A stretch of 28,508 nt of DNA from JAUREX01 sp044356825 (lineage in GTDB: Bacteria > Pseudomonadota > Alphaproteobacteria > Rhodobacterales > Rhodobacteraceae), in NCBI GenBank assembly GCA_044356825.1, contig JBIKVM010000013.1, positions 1 to 28,508 on the forward strand. The letters are read 5' to 3'. Made by a program: the position numbers and the translations under genes. Below the pieces are notes generated by a model, which saw only the letters and a list, made by a program, of their open reading frames with translations, ran no database searches and was not told the origin of the DNA. Shown here one piece after another: positions 20,870 to 28,453 of the stretch (position 1 is its first letter; each line of letters starts with the position of its first letter).

Positions 20870-22858
20870 TCAGGACGACTGGCGCATCAGTTGACCGCCG
20901 CGGGGCAGGCGCAGCTTGTCGACGAACTCCTGCATCTCGGCGCTGGGTGCGGGGGTCAGGTTCGAGACGACCCACATCACGATGAACGACACCGGGATGC
21001 CAAAGATGCCCGACGAGATCGACTGCACGCCGAACCAAGAGGCGAACGGACGGCCCTGCAACAGAAGGGCACGTTCGGCCGCGGCCAGCGCCGCGCCGCC
21101 CTCGGCCTTTGCCGCTTCGACCGCGGCGAGCGCCGCCGTCAGACCTTCATTGTACTTGGCGAGCTTCTCTGCCCCGCCATAGACCCCGAAGGTCTCGACC
21201 CACCAATGCGGCGCATAGGTGATGCCGAGAAGATAGAACATCGTCACCGAGAAGCCCGCGAGGATGCCGGCGACGGCCCCCGCGCTGGTCGCACGCTTCC
21301 ACCACACCCCGAGCACGAGCGGCGCAAAGAGGCCCGCCGCCGCGATCGAGAACGCCCAGGCCACCATCGAGAGGATGTCCGAGGGCTTGGTGCTTGCGGT
21401 GTAGGCGGCCGCGACCGCCACGATGACGAGGAGCACCTTGGCAACCAGCAGGCGGTTCTTCGCGTCCGCCTTCGGGTCGATCATCTTGTAGTAGACATCA
21501 TGGCTGAGCGCGTTGGCGATGGCGAGCAGAAGCCCGTCTGCCGTCGAGAGCGCCGCCGCGAAGCCACCCGCACCGACGAGCCCGACGACCCAGATCGGCA
21601 TCCCCGCGATCGACGGGGTCGAGAGCACGATCATGTCGTTGTTGAGGCGCAGTTCGGCATAGGGGAAGCCGCCGACATGGCCCTTGGCCTCGCAGGCTGC
21701 CTGGATTGCCGCCACGCTCTCGGCCTTGACGCCGCAGATCGTGACGAGCTGGTGCCCGGTGATCGAACCCCATTCGAGCATCCAGGCCGGGATGGCCGTG
21801 AAGGCAAGCTTGAGATCGGGCGATGTCGCGAAGATCTCCATCAGGTTCATCTTCGAGAAGGCCGCATAGGCAGGTGCGGTAAAGTAGAGCAGGAAGATGA
21901 AGAAGAGAGACCAGGCCACGGACTTGCGCGCCTCGCGCACGGTGGGGGTGGTGAAGAAGCGCATCAGGATGTGGGGCAGCGACGCCGTCCCCACCATGAG
22001 GCAGAAGATCAGGAAGAAATAGTCGCGCGCGGCCAGGTTCTGGAACGGCGCGACATGGGCCTTGGCGATGCCAAGGATCTGCTCGTATTCGGCAACCTTT
22101 TCCAGGGCTCCGCCATAGGTGAGCTGGGGCACGGGAATGCCGAACTTGACGGTCGACATCCAGATCGCCGGAATCAGGTAGGCGACGATGAGGACGATGT
22201 ACTGCGCGACCTGCGTCCAGGTCACTGCCTTCATCCCGCCCAGCATCGAGCACACGAGGATGCCCGCGAGACCCGCATAGACCGCGATGTTGAAGTCGAT
22301 GCCGAGGAACTGCGAGGCGATGATGCCCGAGGCATAGACCTGCGCCGTGATGTAGGTGAACGAGCAGGCGAACAGTACGATGATGCCGCACAGCCGCGCG
22401 AGGTTGCCGCCATAGCGCGTGCCGAGGAAGTCGGGCACGGTGTAGGCGCCGAACTTGCGCAGATAGGGCGCAAGCAGGACCGCCACGAGGACATAGCCCC
22501 CCGTCCAGCCCAGCACATAGGCAAGCCCGTCATAGCCGAGCACGAAGAGCGTGCCCGCCATGCCCACGAAGCTTGCGCCCGACATCCAGTCGGCGCCTGT
22601 GGCCATGCCGTTGTAGACGGCAGGCACGCTGCGGCCTGCGACGTAGTATTCCGACACCTGCGCGGTGCGGGACATGATGCCGATGAAGGCGTAGATGCCG
22701 ATCGTGGCGCCGATGTAGCACCACAAGATGAACTGGTCGGGGATGCCCACCATCTCGAAGACAGCCATCAGCACCACGAAGGCGGCAAAGCCGCCGACAT
22801 AGACGCCGTAGATCCGCCCGAGGTTGTCGGTGAAATCGCCCTTCATTGAGAATGCCAT
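20870..22858 (-). CDS. Sodium:solute symporter, large subunit (VC_2705/ActP-like)
   Basis: The 662-aa membrane protein belongs to the sodium:solute symporter family, with about 13 hydrophobic helices. The family-like segments VAGRSVPAVYNGMATGADWMSG and FLGTRYGGNLARLC are visible. A small, alanine-rich loop (about 580-610) interrupts the C-terminal part, as in the long VC_2705-type symporters that pair with a DUF4212 subunit. The likely substrate is acetate or another short organic acid, judged from the neighbouring acs, but this is not proven. The ATG at 22858 is preceded by GGAG-type ribosome sequence and lies 13 bases after the small-subunit gene. Confidence 0.93.
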   Translation of the reverse strand: MAFSMKGDFTDNLGRIYGVYVGGFAAFVVLMAVFEMVGIPDQFILWCYIGATIGIYAFIGIMSRTAQVSEYYVAGRSVPAVYNGMATGADWMSGASFVGMAGTLFVLGYDGLAYVLGWTGGYVLVAVLLAPYLRKFGAYTVPDFLGTRYGGNLARLCGIIVLFACSFTYITAQVYASGIIASQFLGIDFNIAVYAGLAGILVCSMLGGMKAVTWTQVAQYIVLIVAYLIPAIWMSTVKFGIPVPQLTYGGALEKVAEYEQILGIAKAHVAPFQNLAARDYFFLIFCLMVGTASLPHILMRFFTTPTVREARKSVAWSLFFIFLLYFTAPAYAAFSKMNLMEIFATSPDLKLAFTAIPAWMLEWGSITGHQLVTICGVKAESVAAIQAACEAKGHVGGFPYAELRLNNDMIVLSTPSIAGMPIWVVGLVGAGGFAAALSTADGLLLAIANALSHDVYYKMIDPKADAKNRLLVAKVLLVIVAVAAAYTASTKPSDILSMVAWAFSIAAAGLFAPLVLGVWWKRATSAGAVAGILAGFSVTMFYLLGITYAPHWWVETFGVYGGAEKLAKYNEGLTAALAAVEAAKAEGGAALAAAERALLLQGRPFASWFGVQSISSGIFGIPVSFIVMWVVSNLTPAPSAEMQEFVDKLRLPRGGQLMRQSS

Positions 22859-22871
22859 GTCCTGCTCCCCC

Positions 22872-23138
22872 TCAGTCCTCGGCCACGCCGAATTCCTCGT
22901 CGATGCTGTTCTGGGCGCTCGCGAACCAGAAGATCAGCGCGACGAAGATGATGAGTGAGCCCTGCGCGGCCATGTAGAAGCCGAGCGGAAAGCCCAGGAT
23001 GACGATGCTGTTCAGGGCACCGACGAAGAAATGGATGACGAAGCTGAAGAACGCCCAGATGGCCAGCGTCAAGAACATCAGGTTCTTTGTCCTGGACCAG
23101 TGCGCCTTCGCCTTTTCCGGTGGCAGCGTTACCGACAA
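22872..23138 (-). CDS. DUF4212 protein, symporter small subunit
   Basis: The 88-aa protein has two membrane helices (about 20-42 and 52-72), with the family pattern of HW near the N-terminus, FGFPLGFYMAAQGS-like residues (here LGFPLGFYMAAQGS) and IFVALIFWFA. Such proteins are always found beside sodium:solute symporters of the VC_2705 type and are assumed to form a complex with them. The best start is TTG at 23138, with AAGGAGG five bases upstream; no ATG fits, which may explain a missed or truncated call in other annotations. It is the first gene of the symporter transcript. Confidence 0.9.
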   Translation of the reverse strand: MSVTLPPEKAKAHWSRTKNLMFLTLAIWAFFSFVIHFFVGALNSIVILGFPLGFYMAAQGSLIIFVALIFWFASAQNSIDEEFGVAED

Positions 23139-23267
23139 GTTTCCCTCCTTGGCTTATGGTTTCCGCGGGCGGATCAGGGTCTGCCCTCTGCGGTTCGCTG
23201 TCCAGTTTGCGCGGCACCCCCCCTGCCGCGCGCGGACTGCCGCGATGTTGACCTTCGCGGACGGAAC

Positions 23268-23296
23268 ATACTTGCCCGTTCGGGGGAATTTGTCAA
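23268..23296 (-). promoter_or_regulatory. Probable promoter of the DUF4212-symporter operon
   Basis: A perfect TTGACA (minus strand, 23296-23291) is followed by 17 bases and AAGTAT (23273-23268), a 3/6 match to the -10 box. Transcription would start near 23260 and leave a leader of about 120 bases before the TTG start. It lies in the 216-base divergent gap shared with the unknown plus-strand gene. Confidence 0.5.
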
Positions 23297-23354
23297 TTAT
23301 CCGTCATCATCGCGGCGCAGCGTGCGCCGGTGGTGGCATGGGCGAGGCAGACGG

Positions 23355-23981
23355 ATGCGCGACCTGATCGGAGCGATTTTCACCCGCCGCCGCGCGTCCG
23401 ACTGGCCCTCGCTCGTCGAGGCGATACGGGCGGGCGCAGCCTTCCTTGCTCAGGGGTCGAGCTATTCCTACCTGCGGGCGCGGTCGCTTCTGGCGGGCCC
23501 GCGGCTGTTTCAGGACGAGGGGTTCGGTTTTGCGCTGCAGATCTGCAAGTGGGAGGCCTTCGCGGTTGCGGCGCAGGATCTGATCCTGATCCTCGATGCC
23601 GAACTGCGCCGCGGTGTAGCTGCACAGGCGCATGCCCGGGCAGCGGTGCTGGCCGATCTTTATGACGCGGTTCTAGCGGCCGAGGCGATGCCGGAGCATC
23701 GTCGCCAGACGGGGTGGGAGGATCTGCGCGCAGGTTTCGCGGCCCGGCTGGTCGTCGTGCTCGCCGCGCCGCCGCAACGGCCCGATGCCATCGCGCGCGC
23801 GACCGCCGAGGCAATCTTGCGCCACGCCCCGATCGACGATCTCGTGCGGGCCGCCGATCGCGAGATGGTGGTCAACAACGTGGCCTTCCGCTTCATCGAC
23901 CATCAGTCGAGGATGCGGCGGGAATTCGATCTCGGCGCGGTCGGGGCGATGCTCGAAGCGCGCATCGCCTGCGCCGCCTGA
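23355..23981 (+). CDS. Conserved-looking protein of unknown function
   Basis: The 208-aa product is mostly helical and soluble-looking, rich in alanine and arginine, with no signal peptide or clear membrane helix. Noticeable segments are FLAQGSSYSYLRARSLLAG (about 32-50), ICKWEAFAVAAQDLILILD and the C-terminal VVNNVAFRFIDHQSRMRR. I do not recognise the family. The ATG at 23355 has GAGG upstream; the frame is open further upstream but without plausible protein. It is transcribed divergently from the symporter operon and ends 11 bases before the exonuclease-CBS-DUF294 gene, with which it is surely co-transcribed, so the two products may work together. Confidence 0.75.
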   Translation: MRDLIGAIFTRRRASDWPSLVEAIRAGAAFLAQGSSYSYLRARSLLAGPRLFQDEGFGFALQICKWEAFAVAAQDLILILDAELRRGVAAQAHARAAVLADLYDAVLAAEAMPEHRRQTGWEDLRAGFAARLVVVLAAPPQRPDAIARATAEAILRHAPIDDLVRAADREMVVNNVAFRFIDHQSRMRREFDLGAVGAMLEARIACAA

Positions 23982-23992
23982 GGGGGGCGGAG

Positions 23993-26164
23993 GTGGTCGT
24001 TTCCGAACCCGGGCGCGCAGGTCGCGCGGGGGCAACCCCGCTGATCGCGCTCGAGGCCGTGGTGCTCGATTGCGAGACGACGGGGCTCGATGTGCGATCG
24101 GACCGTGTCGTGCAGGTCGCGGCCGTCAGCCTGCGCGGGGCCGAGTTGCACGACGACGAGGTGTTCGACGCCCTCGTTGCCCCCGGCATCCCGATACCTG
24201 AGGCATCGCGGCGCATCCACGGCATCTCGGATGCCGATGTCGCGGGCTGCCCCGCGTTTCCCGAAGTGGCCGCGGCCCTTCGCTCCTTCATTGGCGGGCG
24301 CGTCGTCATCGGACATTCGATCCACTTCGATCTCGCGATCCTGCGCCACGAGGCCGCGCGCCACCGCCTGCGCTGGACCGAGCCTTCGCGGGTCATCGAT
24401 ATCGCGCTTCTGATGGCGGGCCTCATGCCCCATCTTGTCGATACCTCGCTCGACACGCTGGCGACGACCTTCGGGGTTGCGATCCCCGACCGCCACCGCG
24501 CGCTCGGCGATGCGCGCGCATCCGCGCGGGTCTACGGCGCCATGCTGCCGCGCCTCTTGGCCGAGGGGGTGCGGACCGACGCCGAGGCCGAGCGCGTGGC
24601 GGCGCGTCCGGCTGAATTGATTGCGCGCCAGACCCGGGCGGGGTGGTTCGACCGGCCCGATGCGCGCCCCGACTTCAGCCCGCGAGCGCTGCGCGAGGGC
24701 ACGCGGAAGGCCATCGACGGCTTTCTCTATCGCCACCGCCTCGATGAGGTGATGGGCGCCCCGCCCGAGCGCATAGCGGCCGGCGCGACGCTCGCCGAGG
24801 CGGCGCGCGCCATGGCCGCCCGCGGCATCGGCTCGATCGTGGTCGATCGCGGCCCCGGCCTGCCCGAGGGCATCCTGACCGAGCGCGACGTCCTGAACGC
24901 GCTGGGGCAGGACGGCGCAGGGGCGGCGGCGATCTTGGTCGAGGCCCGGATGTCCGCCCCGATCATCGCCGCCCCGGGCGAGACGCGGCTCTATCGCGCG
25001 CTCGGCCTCATGGCGCGGCGCAACCTGCGCTATCTGGGCGTCAGCGATGGCGACGGGCACATCGCGGGAGTCTTCAGCCTGCGCAGTCTTTTGCGCCAGC
25101 GCGCGCTCACGGGCCTCAGCGTCGGGGACGAGATCGCGGGGGCGCATGATCCGGCCGATCTCGCGCGCGCGCAGGCCGCGCTGCCGGGCCTGGCGCAGGG
25201 GCTCGCGGCCGACGGGCTCCATGCCCGCGACATCGCCGCGGTGATCGCGGCCGAAGGGGCGGCGATGACCGCGCGCGCGGCCGAACTCGCCGCGGCCGAG
25301 CTTGCGGCCGAGGGGGTGGGCGGGGCGCCTGCGCCCTATGCGGTGCTGATCCTCGGTTCGGGTGGGCGGGGCGAGAGCCTGCTTGCACCCGATCAGGACA
25401 ATGCGCTCGTGATCGATGACGCCTATGCGGGCAACCTTGAGGATCCCGCCGACTGGTTCGTGCGGCTGGCCGAGCGGATGACCGCGATCCTCGACCGCGC
25501 TGGGGTGCCCTTCTGCAAGGGCGGGGTGATGGCGCGCAACCGTCCCTGGCGGCGACGCCTTTCGGAGTGGATCGCGCAGATCGAGGTATGGACGGCCCGC
25601 CCCGATCCGGCAGCGTTGCTGAACGTCGACATTTTCTATGATTTCGCCCCGGTACATGCCTCGGATGTGGCAGGGATGGCGCTGGCGCAGACGCTGCGCG
25701 AGGCAGCAGAGGCGCGCGCGCGCGACTCGCGGGCGATGCTGCGCGCGCTCGGCGCGGCGGCGGCGGCGCATGGCGCGCCCCTTGGCATGTTCGGGCGCAT
25801 CCGCACCGACGGCGAGGGGCGGGTCGACCTCAAGGCGGGCGGCATGCTCCCGATCGTGGCAGGCGCGCGCGCGGTGGCGCTGCGCCACGGCGTCGAGGCG
25901 CGTGGCACGGCGGTCCGGCTGATCGAGGCGTCGGCCCGCGCCGGGCGCAGCGCCACCGATGCGGCGCTGCTGGCCGAAATTCACGGCTTTCTCATGGGGC
26001 TCGTGCTCGACCAGCAGATCGTCGACATCGAGGCGGGCATCGCACCCTCAAACCGGGTCGTGCTGCGTGCCTTGCCCTCGCCCGAGGCTGACCGCCTGCG
26101 CGATGCCCTCGGCCGGGTCGATCTGATCGGCGGGGTTCTGAACGACCTTCTCGAAGGCATCTGA
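23993..26164 (+). CDS. DEDDh exonuclease-CBS-CBS-DUF294 nucleotidyltransferase fusion
   Basis: The 723-aa protein joins three modules. The first is a DnaQ-like 3'-5' exonuclease domain (about 20-190) with all catalytic residues: Asp26 and Glu28 in LDCET, Asp113 in GHSIHFD, and His168 and Asp173 in HRALGD. The second is a CBS pair (about 254-308 and 320-373), a usual sensor of adenine nucleotides. The third is a DUF294 putative nucleotidyltransferase with GSGGRGE at 455-461 and DQD at 467-469, resembling GlnD, followed by its C-terminal domain. DUF294 proteins more often carry a cyclic-nucleotide-binding domain in front. The start is GTG at 23993, with AGGGGGG five bases upstream. It lies divergent from a symporter operon, where DUF294 proteins are common; a regulatory role is inferred. 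Its end overlaps truA. Confidence 0.85.
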   Translation: MVVSEPGRAGRAGATPLIALEAVVLDCETTGLDVRSDRVVQVAAVSLRGAELHDDEVFDALVAPGIPIPEASRRIHGISDADVAGCPAFPEVAAALRSFIGGRVVIGHSIHFDLAILRHEAARHRLRWTEPSRVIDIALLMAGLMPHLVDTSLDTLATTFGVAIPDRHRALGDARASARVYGAMLPRLLAEGVRTDAEAERVAARPAELIARQTRAGWFDRPDARPDFSPRALREGTRKAIDGFLYRHRLDEVMGAPPERIAAGATLAEAARAMAARGIGSIVVDRGPGLPEGILTERDVLNALGQDGAGAAAILVEARMSAPIIAAPGETRLYRALGLMARRNLRYLGVSDGDGHIAGVFSLRSLLRQRALTGLSVGDEIAGAHDPADLARAQAALPGLAQGLAADGLHARDIAAVIAAEGAAMTARAAELAAAELAAEGVGGAPAPYAVLILGSGGRGESLLAPDQDNALVIDDAYAGNLEDPADWFVRLAERMTAILDRAGVPFCKGGVMARNRPWRRRLSEWIAQIEVWTARPDPAALLNVDIFYDFAPVHASDVAGMALAQTLREAAEARARDSRAMLRALGAAAAAHGAPLGMFGRIRTDGEGRVDLKAGGMLPIVAGARAVALRHGVEARGTAVRLIEASARAGRSATDAALLAEIHGFLMGLVLDQQIVDIEAGIAPSNRVVLRALPSPEADRLRDALGRVDLIGGVLNDLLEGI

Positions 26165-26935
26165 ACCGCCGAAGGGGTCCGCCGGATAGCGCACCCCCGT
26201 CAGGCACAGGCCCTGCGGCGGCGCGACGGGCCCGCAGGCGGCGCGGTCGCGGGTGGCTAGCGCGCGCGCCACATCCGCCGGCGCCCAGGCCCCTGCGCCC
26301 ACGCGTTCGAGCGTGCCGACCATCGAGCGGACCTGGTGGTGCAGGAAACTCCGCGCCGCGAAGTGCAGGCGATATTCCACCCCGCCCGTCACCTCTGCCG
26401 CCTCGATCCGCGCCAGATCGAGCGTACGGACCGGCGATTTCGCCTGGCAGAGTGCCGCGCGAAAGGTCGTGAAATCGTGCCGCCCGACCAGATGCGCCGC
26501 CCCCTCGCGCATCGCCGCCAGATCGAGCGGGTGGCGCAGGTGCCAGACCCGTCCGCGATCGAGCGCGGGCGGCGCGGCGCGCGCGAGCACCCGATAAACA
26601 TAGGCCCGCCCGATGGCCGAGAACCGCGCATGGAACCCCTCATCCACCCGCGCCGCATCGAGGATCGCGACAGGCGCCGGGCGCAGATGCGCGTTGAGCG
26701 CAGCCTGCAACCGCGCCGGCGGCCATTCGCGCGAGAGATCGACATGCGCGACCTGAGCGGTCGCGTGAACCCCGGAATCGGTCCGCCCGGCCGCGTGCAG
26801 CACAGCCGGCGCCGGGTCGATCCGGGAGAGCGCGGCCTCGATCGCTCCCTGCACGGTCGGGGCCTCGCCCGCCTGCCGCTGCCAGCCCTGAAAGGGCGTG
26901 CCGTCGTATTCGATGCGGAGGGCGAAGCGCGGCAT
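26048..26935 (-). CDS. truA: tRNA pseudouridine(38-40) synthase TruA
   Basis: TruA converts uridines 38 to 40 of the tRNA anticodon stem-loop to pseudouridine. The 295-aa product has the catalytic Asp53 in GRTDSGVHA, EYDGTPFQGWQRQ near the start and the late FLHHQVRSMVGTL segment, all typical. The family usually ends close to the GLCLTGVRYP segment (about residue 252); here about 40 residues follow. This extension is read from DNA that also encodes, on the other strand, the last 38 codons of the exonuclease-CBS-DUF294 protein, so the genes overlap by 117 bases tail to tail. ATG at 26935 gives the expected N-terminus. Confidence 0.93.
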   Translation of the reverse strand: MPRFALRIEYDGTPFQGWQRQAGEAPTVQGAIEAALSRIDPAPAVLHAAGRTDSGVHATAQVAHVDLSREWPPARLQAALNAHLRPAPVAILDAARVDEGFHARFSAIGRAYVYRVLARAAPPALDRGRVWHLRHPLDLAAMREGAAHLVGRHDFTTFRAALCQAKSPVRTLDLARIEAAEVTGGVEYRLHFAARSFLHHQVRSMVGTLERVGAGAWAPADVARALATRDRAACGPVAPPQGLCLTGVRYPADPFGGSDAFEKVVQNPADQIDPAEGIAQAVSLGRGQGTQHDPV

Positions 26936-27364
26936 GGGGCGTACCTTTCGCCGCCGCCTCTAGCCCGTCGGGCAGCGCGCGGCAATCGGCTTGCACCGCA
27001 TGGCCGCGCGCGTTGGTGGTGTCCTGACGCCTGCGCGACCCGCGGCACCCAACGCGCCCACTCGTGCTGAAGGGGGGCATTTGCCCACCCGCGGGCGCAG
27101 GTCCGGCTGCCGTCTGTACCGGTCCGCATGGCCTGAGCAGAAGTGGTTTCGCGGGCCACGTGAACGTCCGCGACTGTCTCGAGGCATCCGTTTACCCTCT
27201 GATGGACATCCGGGAGGAGAATTGCCGAGGTGCGCCACCCCGTTCACATGATCCGACCATGATCGCGCATTGGCTCTTGCCCGCAGAGCGCCGAGGGCGT
27301 GTCGGTGGCCGGGCCTGGGGGCTGAAGGACCGCGGCCTGATCGCGCCGGGCACGAATGGTCGCC
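26936..27364. other. Gene-poor stretch between truA and the frameshifted ORF
   Basis: These 429 bases have open frames in several phases, but none with convincing protein sequence or the third-position G/C pattern of the neighbours. A GGGC-ATTT-GCCC hairpin lies near 27075-27090, and a GGAGGAG at about 27211 has no good start behind it. The region should carry the promoters of truA and of the plus-strand genes, and could hold a decayed gene or a small RNA; I see no clear one. Confidence 0.5.
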
Positions 27365-27677
27365 ATGCCCGATCTGCGCGCGGAACAGGTGCGCCCCGTT
27401 CGGGCGGCAGGTGTCTTCCTGTGCGACGGGTGGGCGATGGTGGAGCGTGCATTGCCGCTTGCGGGGTGGATGTCCCTCGCGGTTCGCGGATGTCAGCGGC
27501 ACGCTTGAGGCCTTTCGCGCCGCGGCGCGCGGCCTCGGCGTCGTGCTGCCCGATCCGATCGTGCAACTGGCCTTCCGCGCCCTTCACGTGATAGCGCGTC
27601 TCAAGACCAAGGAGCGCGGCAGGGTCGATTTCGACCGCTTCGCGCGCATCGACGGAAGGGGAAGGGAATGGATCTAG
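27365..27677 (+). pseudogene. Small ORF split by an apparent frameshift
   Basis: An ATG at 27365 opens a frame of 47 codons (MPDLRAEQVRPVRAAGVF at the start) that stops at 27508. From about 27483 a neighbouring frame continues with coding-like composition (third positions nearly all G or C) through VSGTLEAFRAAARGLGVVLP and ARLKTKERGRVDFDRF to TAG at 27675-27677, but it has no start codon of its own. Skipping one base near 27480-27485 joins them into one product of about 104 aa. The joined frame overlaps the ATG of the SDR gene by ten bases, as expected of a real coupled gene. It may be a pseudogene, a sequencing error or a rare programmed frameshift. No family recognised. Confidence 0.5.
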
Positions 27678-28447
27678 GAATCAGGGGTCGTCGCGCCATC
27701 GTCTGCGCGGCGTCGAAGGGGCTCGGGCGCGGTTGCGCCGAGGCGCTGGCGGCGGCGGGCGTCGATCTCGTGCTGAACGCGCGCGGTGCCGAAGCGCTCG
27801 AGGCGACCGCCGCGGCGATCCGCGCGGCGCATGGCGTGCAGGTCACCGCCATCGCGGCCGACATCACGACCGAGGCGGGCCGGGCCGCGGTGCTCGCGGC
27901 GGCGGGCGAGGTCGACATCCTCGTCACCAACGCGGGCGGCCCGCCGCCGGGCCTGTGGTCGGACTGGAGCCGGGACGATTTCATCCGCGCGCTCGATGCC
28001 AACATGCTGACACCCATCGCGCTCATGCAGGCCTGCCTGCCGGGCATGATCGCGCGCGGCTGGGGGCGCGTCGTCAACATCACCTCGCAGTCGGTCAAGG
28101 CGCCGCTTGGCTCGCTCGGCCTGTCGAATTCGGCGCGCACGGGGCTCACGGGGTTCGTGGCCGGTACGGCGCGGCAGGTGGCATCGAAGGGCGTCACCAT
28201 CAACAACCTTCTGCCCGGCACCCATGCGACCGACCGGGCGGTCGCCCTCGATGCCGCCGGTGCCAAGGCGCGCGGCATCACGCCCGAGCAGATGCGCACC
28301 GAGCGCGCGGCCGGCATTCCCGCGGGGCGCTACGGCACCGCCGAGGAGTTCGGCGCCGCCTGCGCGTTCCTGTGCTCGGCGCATGCGGGCTTCATCGTGG
28401 GACAGAACATCCTGCTCGATGGTGGCGCGGTCAACGCCACGATCTGA
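27668..28447 (+). CDS. SDR family protein with degenerate active site
   Basis: The 259-aa product has the Rossmann fold of short-chain dehydrogenases/reductases: the nucleotide loop CAASKGLG (13-20, first glycine replaced by alanine), the NAG motif at 88-90, and the strand ending VNITS with the catalytic-type Ser140. The usual Tyr and Lys of YxxxK are replaced by Ser153 and Arg157 in LSNSAR. The C-terminus ILLDGGAVNATI is typical of FabG-like proteins. A divergent SDR subgroup with N-x-x-R at this site is known, so this is probably natural rather than damage; its activity is uncertain. The ATG at 27668 overlaps the previous ORF, with AAGGGGAAGG just upstream. Confidence 0.9.
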   Translation: MDLGIRGRRAIVCAASKGLGRGCAEALAAAGVDLVLNARGAEALEATAAAIRAAHGVQVTAIAADITTEAGRAAVLAAAGEVDILVTNAGGPPPGLWSDWSRDDFIRALDANMLTPIALMQACLPGMIARGWGRVVNITSQSVKAPLGSLGLSNSARTGLTGFVAGTARQVASKGVTINNLLPGTHATDRAVALDAAGAKARGITPEQMRTERAAGIPAGRYGTAEEFGAACAFLCSAHAGFIVGQNILLDGGAVNATI

Positions 28448-28453
28448 GCGTGG

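Noticed and set aside
23714..23992. N-terminal extension of the exonuclease-CBS-DUF294 frame
   Set aside because: It lies inside the preceding 208-aa gene in another frame and reads as Arg/Ala-rich shadow; GTG 23993 has a good ribosome site.
26960..27502. 180-aa minus-strand open frame in the gene-poor stretch
   Set aside because: Its composition is Arg/Pro/Gly-rich without hydrophobic core patterns, and it runs antisense to the more coding-like 27365-27677 segment.
27064..27591. 175-aa plus-strand open frame in the gene-poor stretch
   Set aside because: It is Arg/Gly/Pro/Cys-rich, lacks the native third-position pattern and overlaps the better frames downstream.
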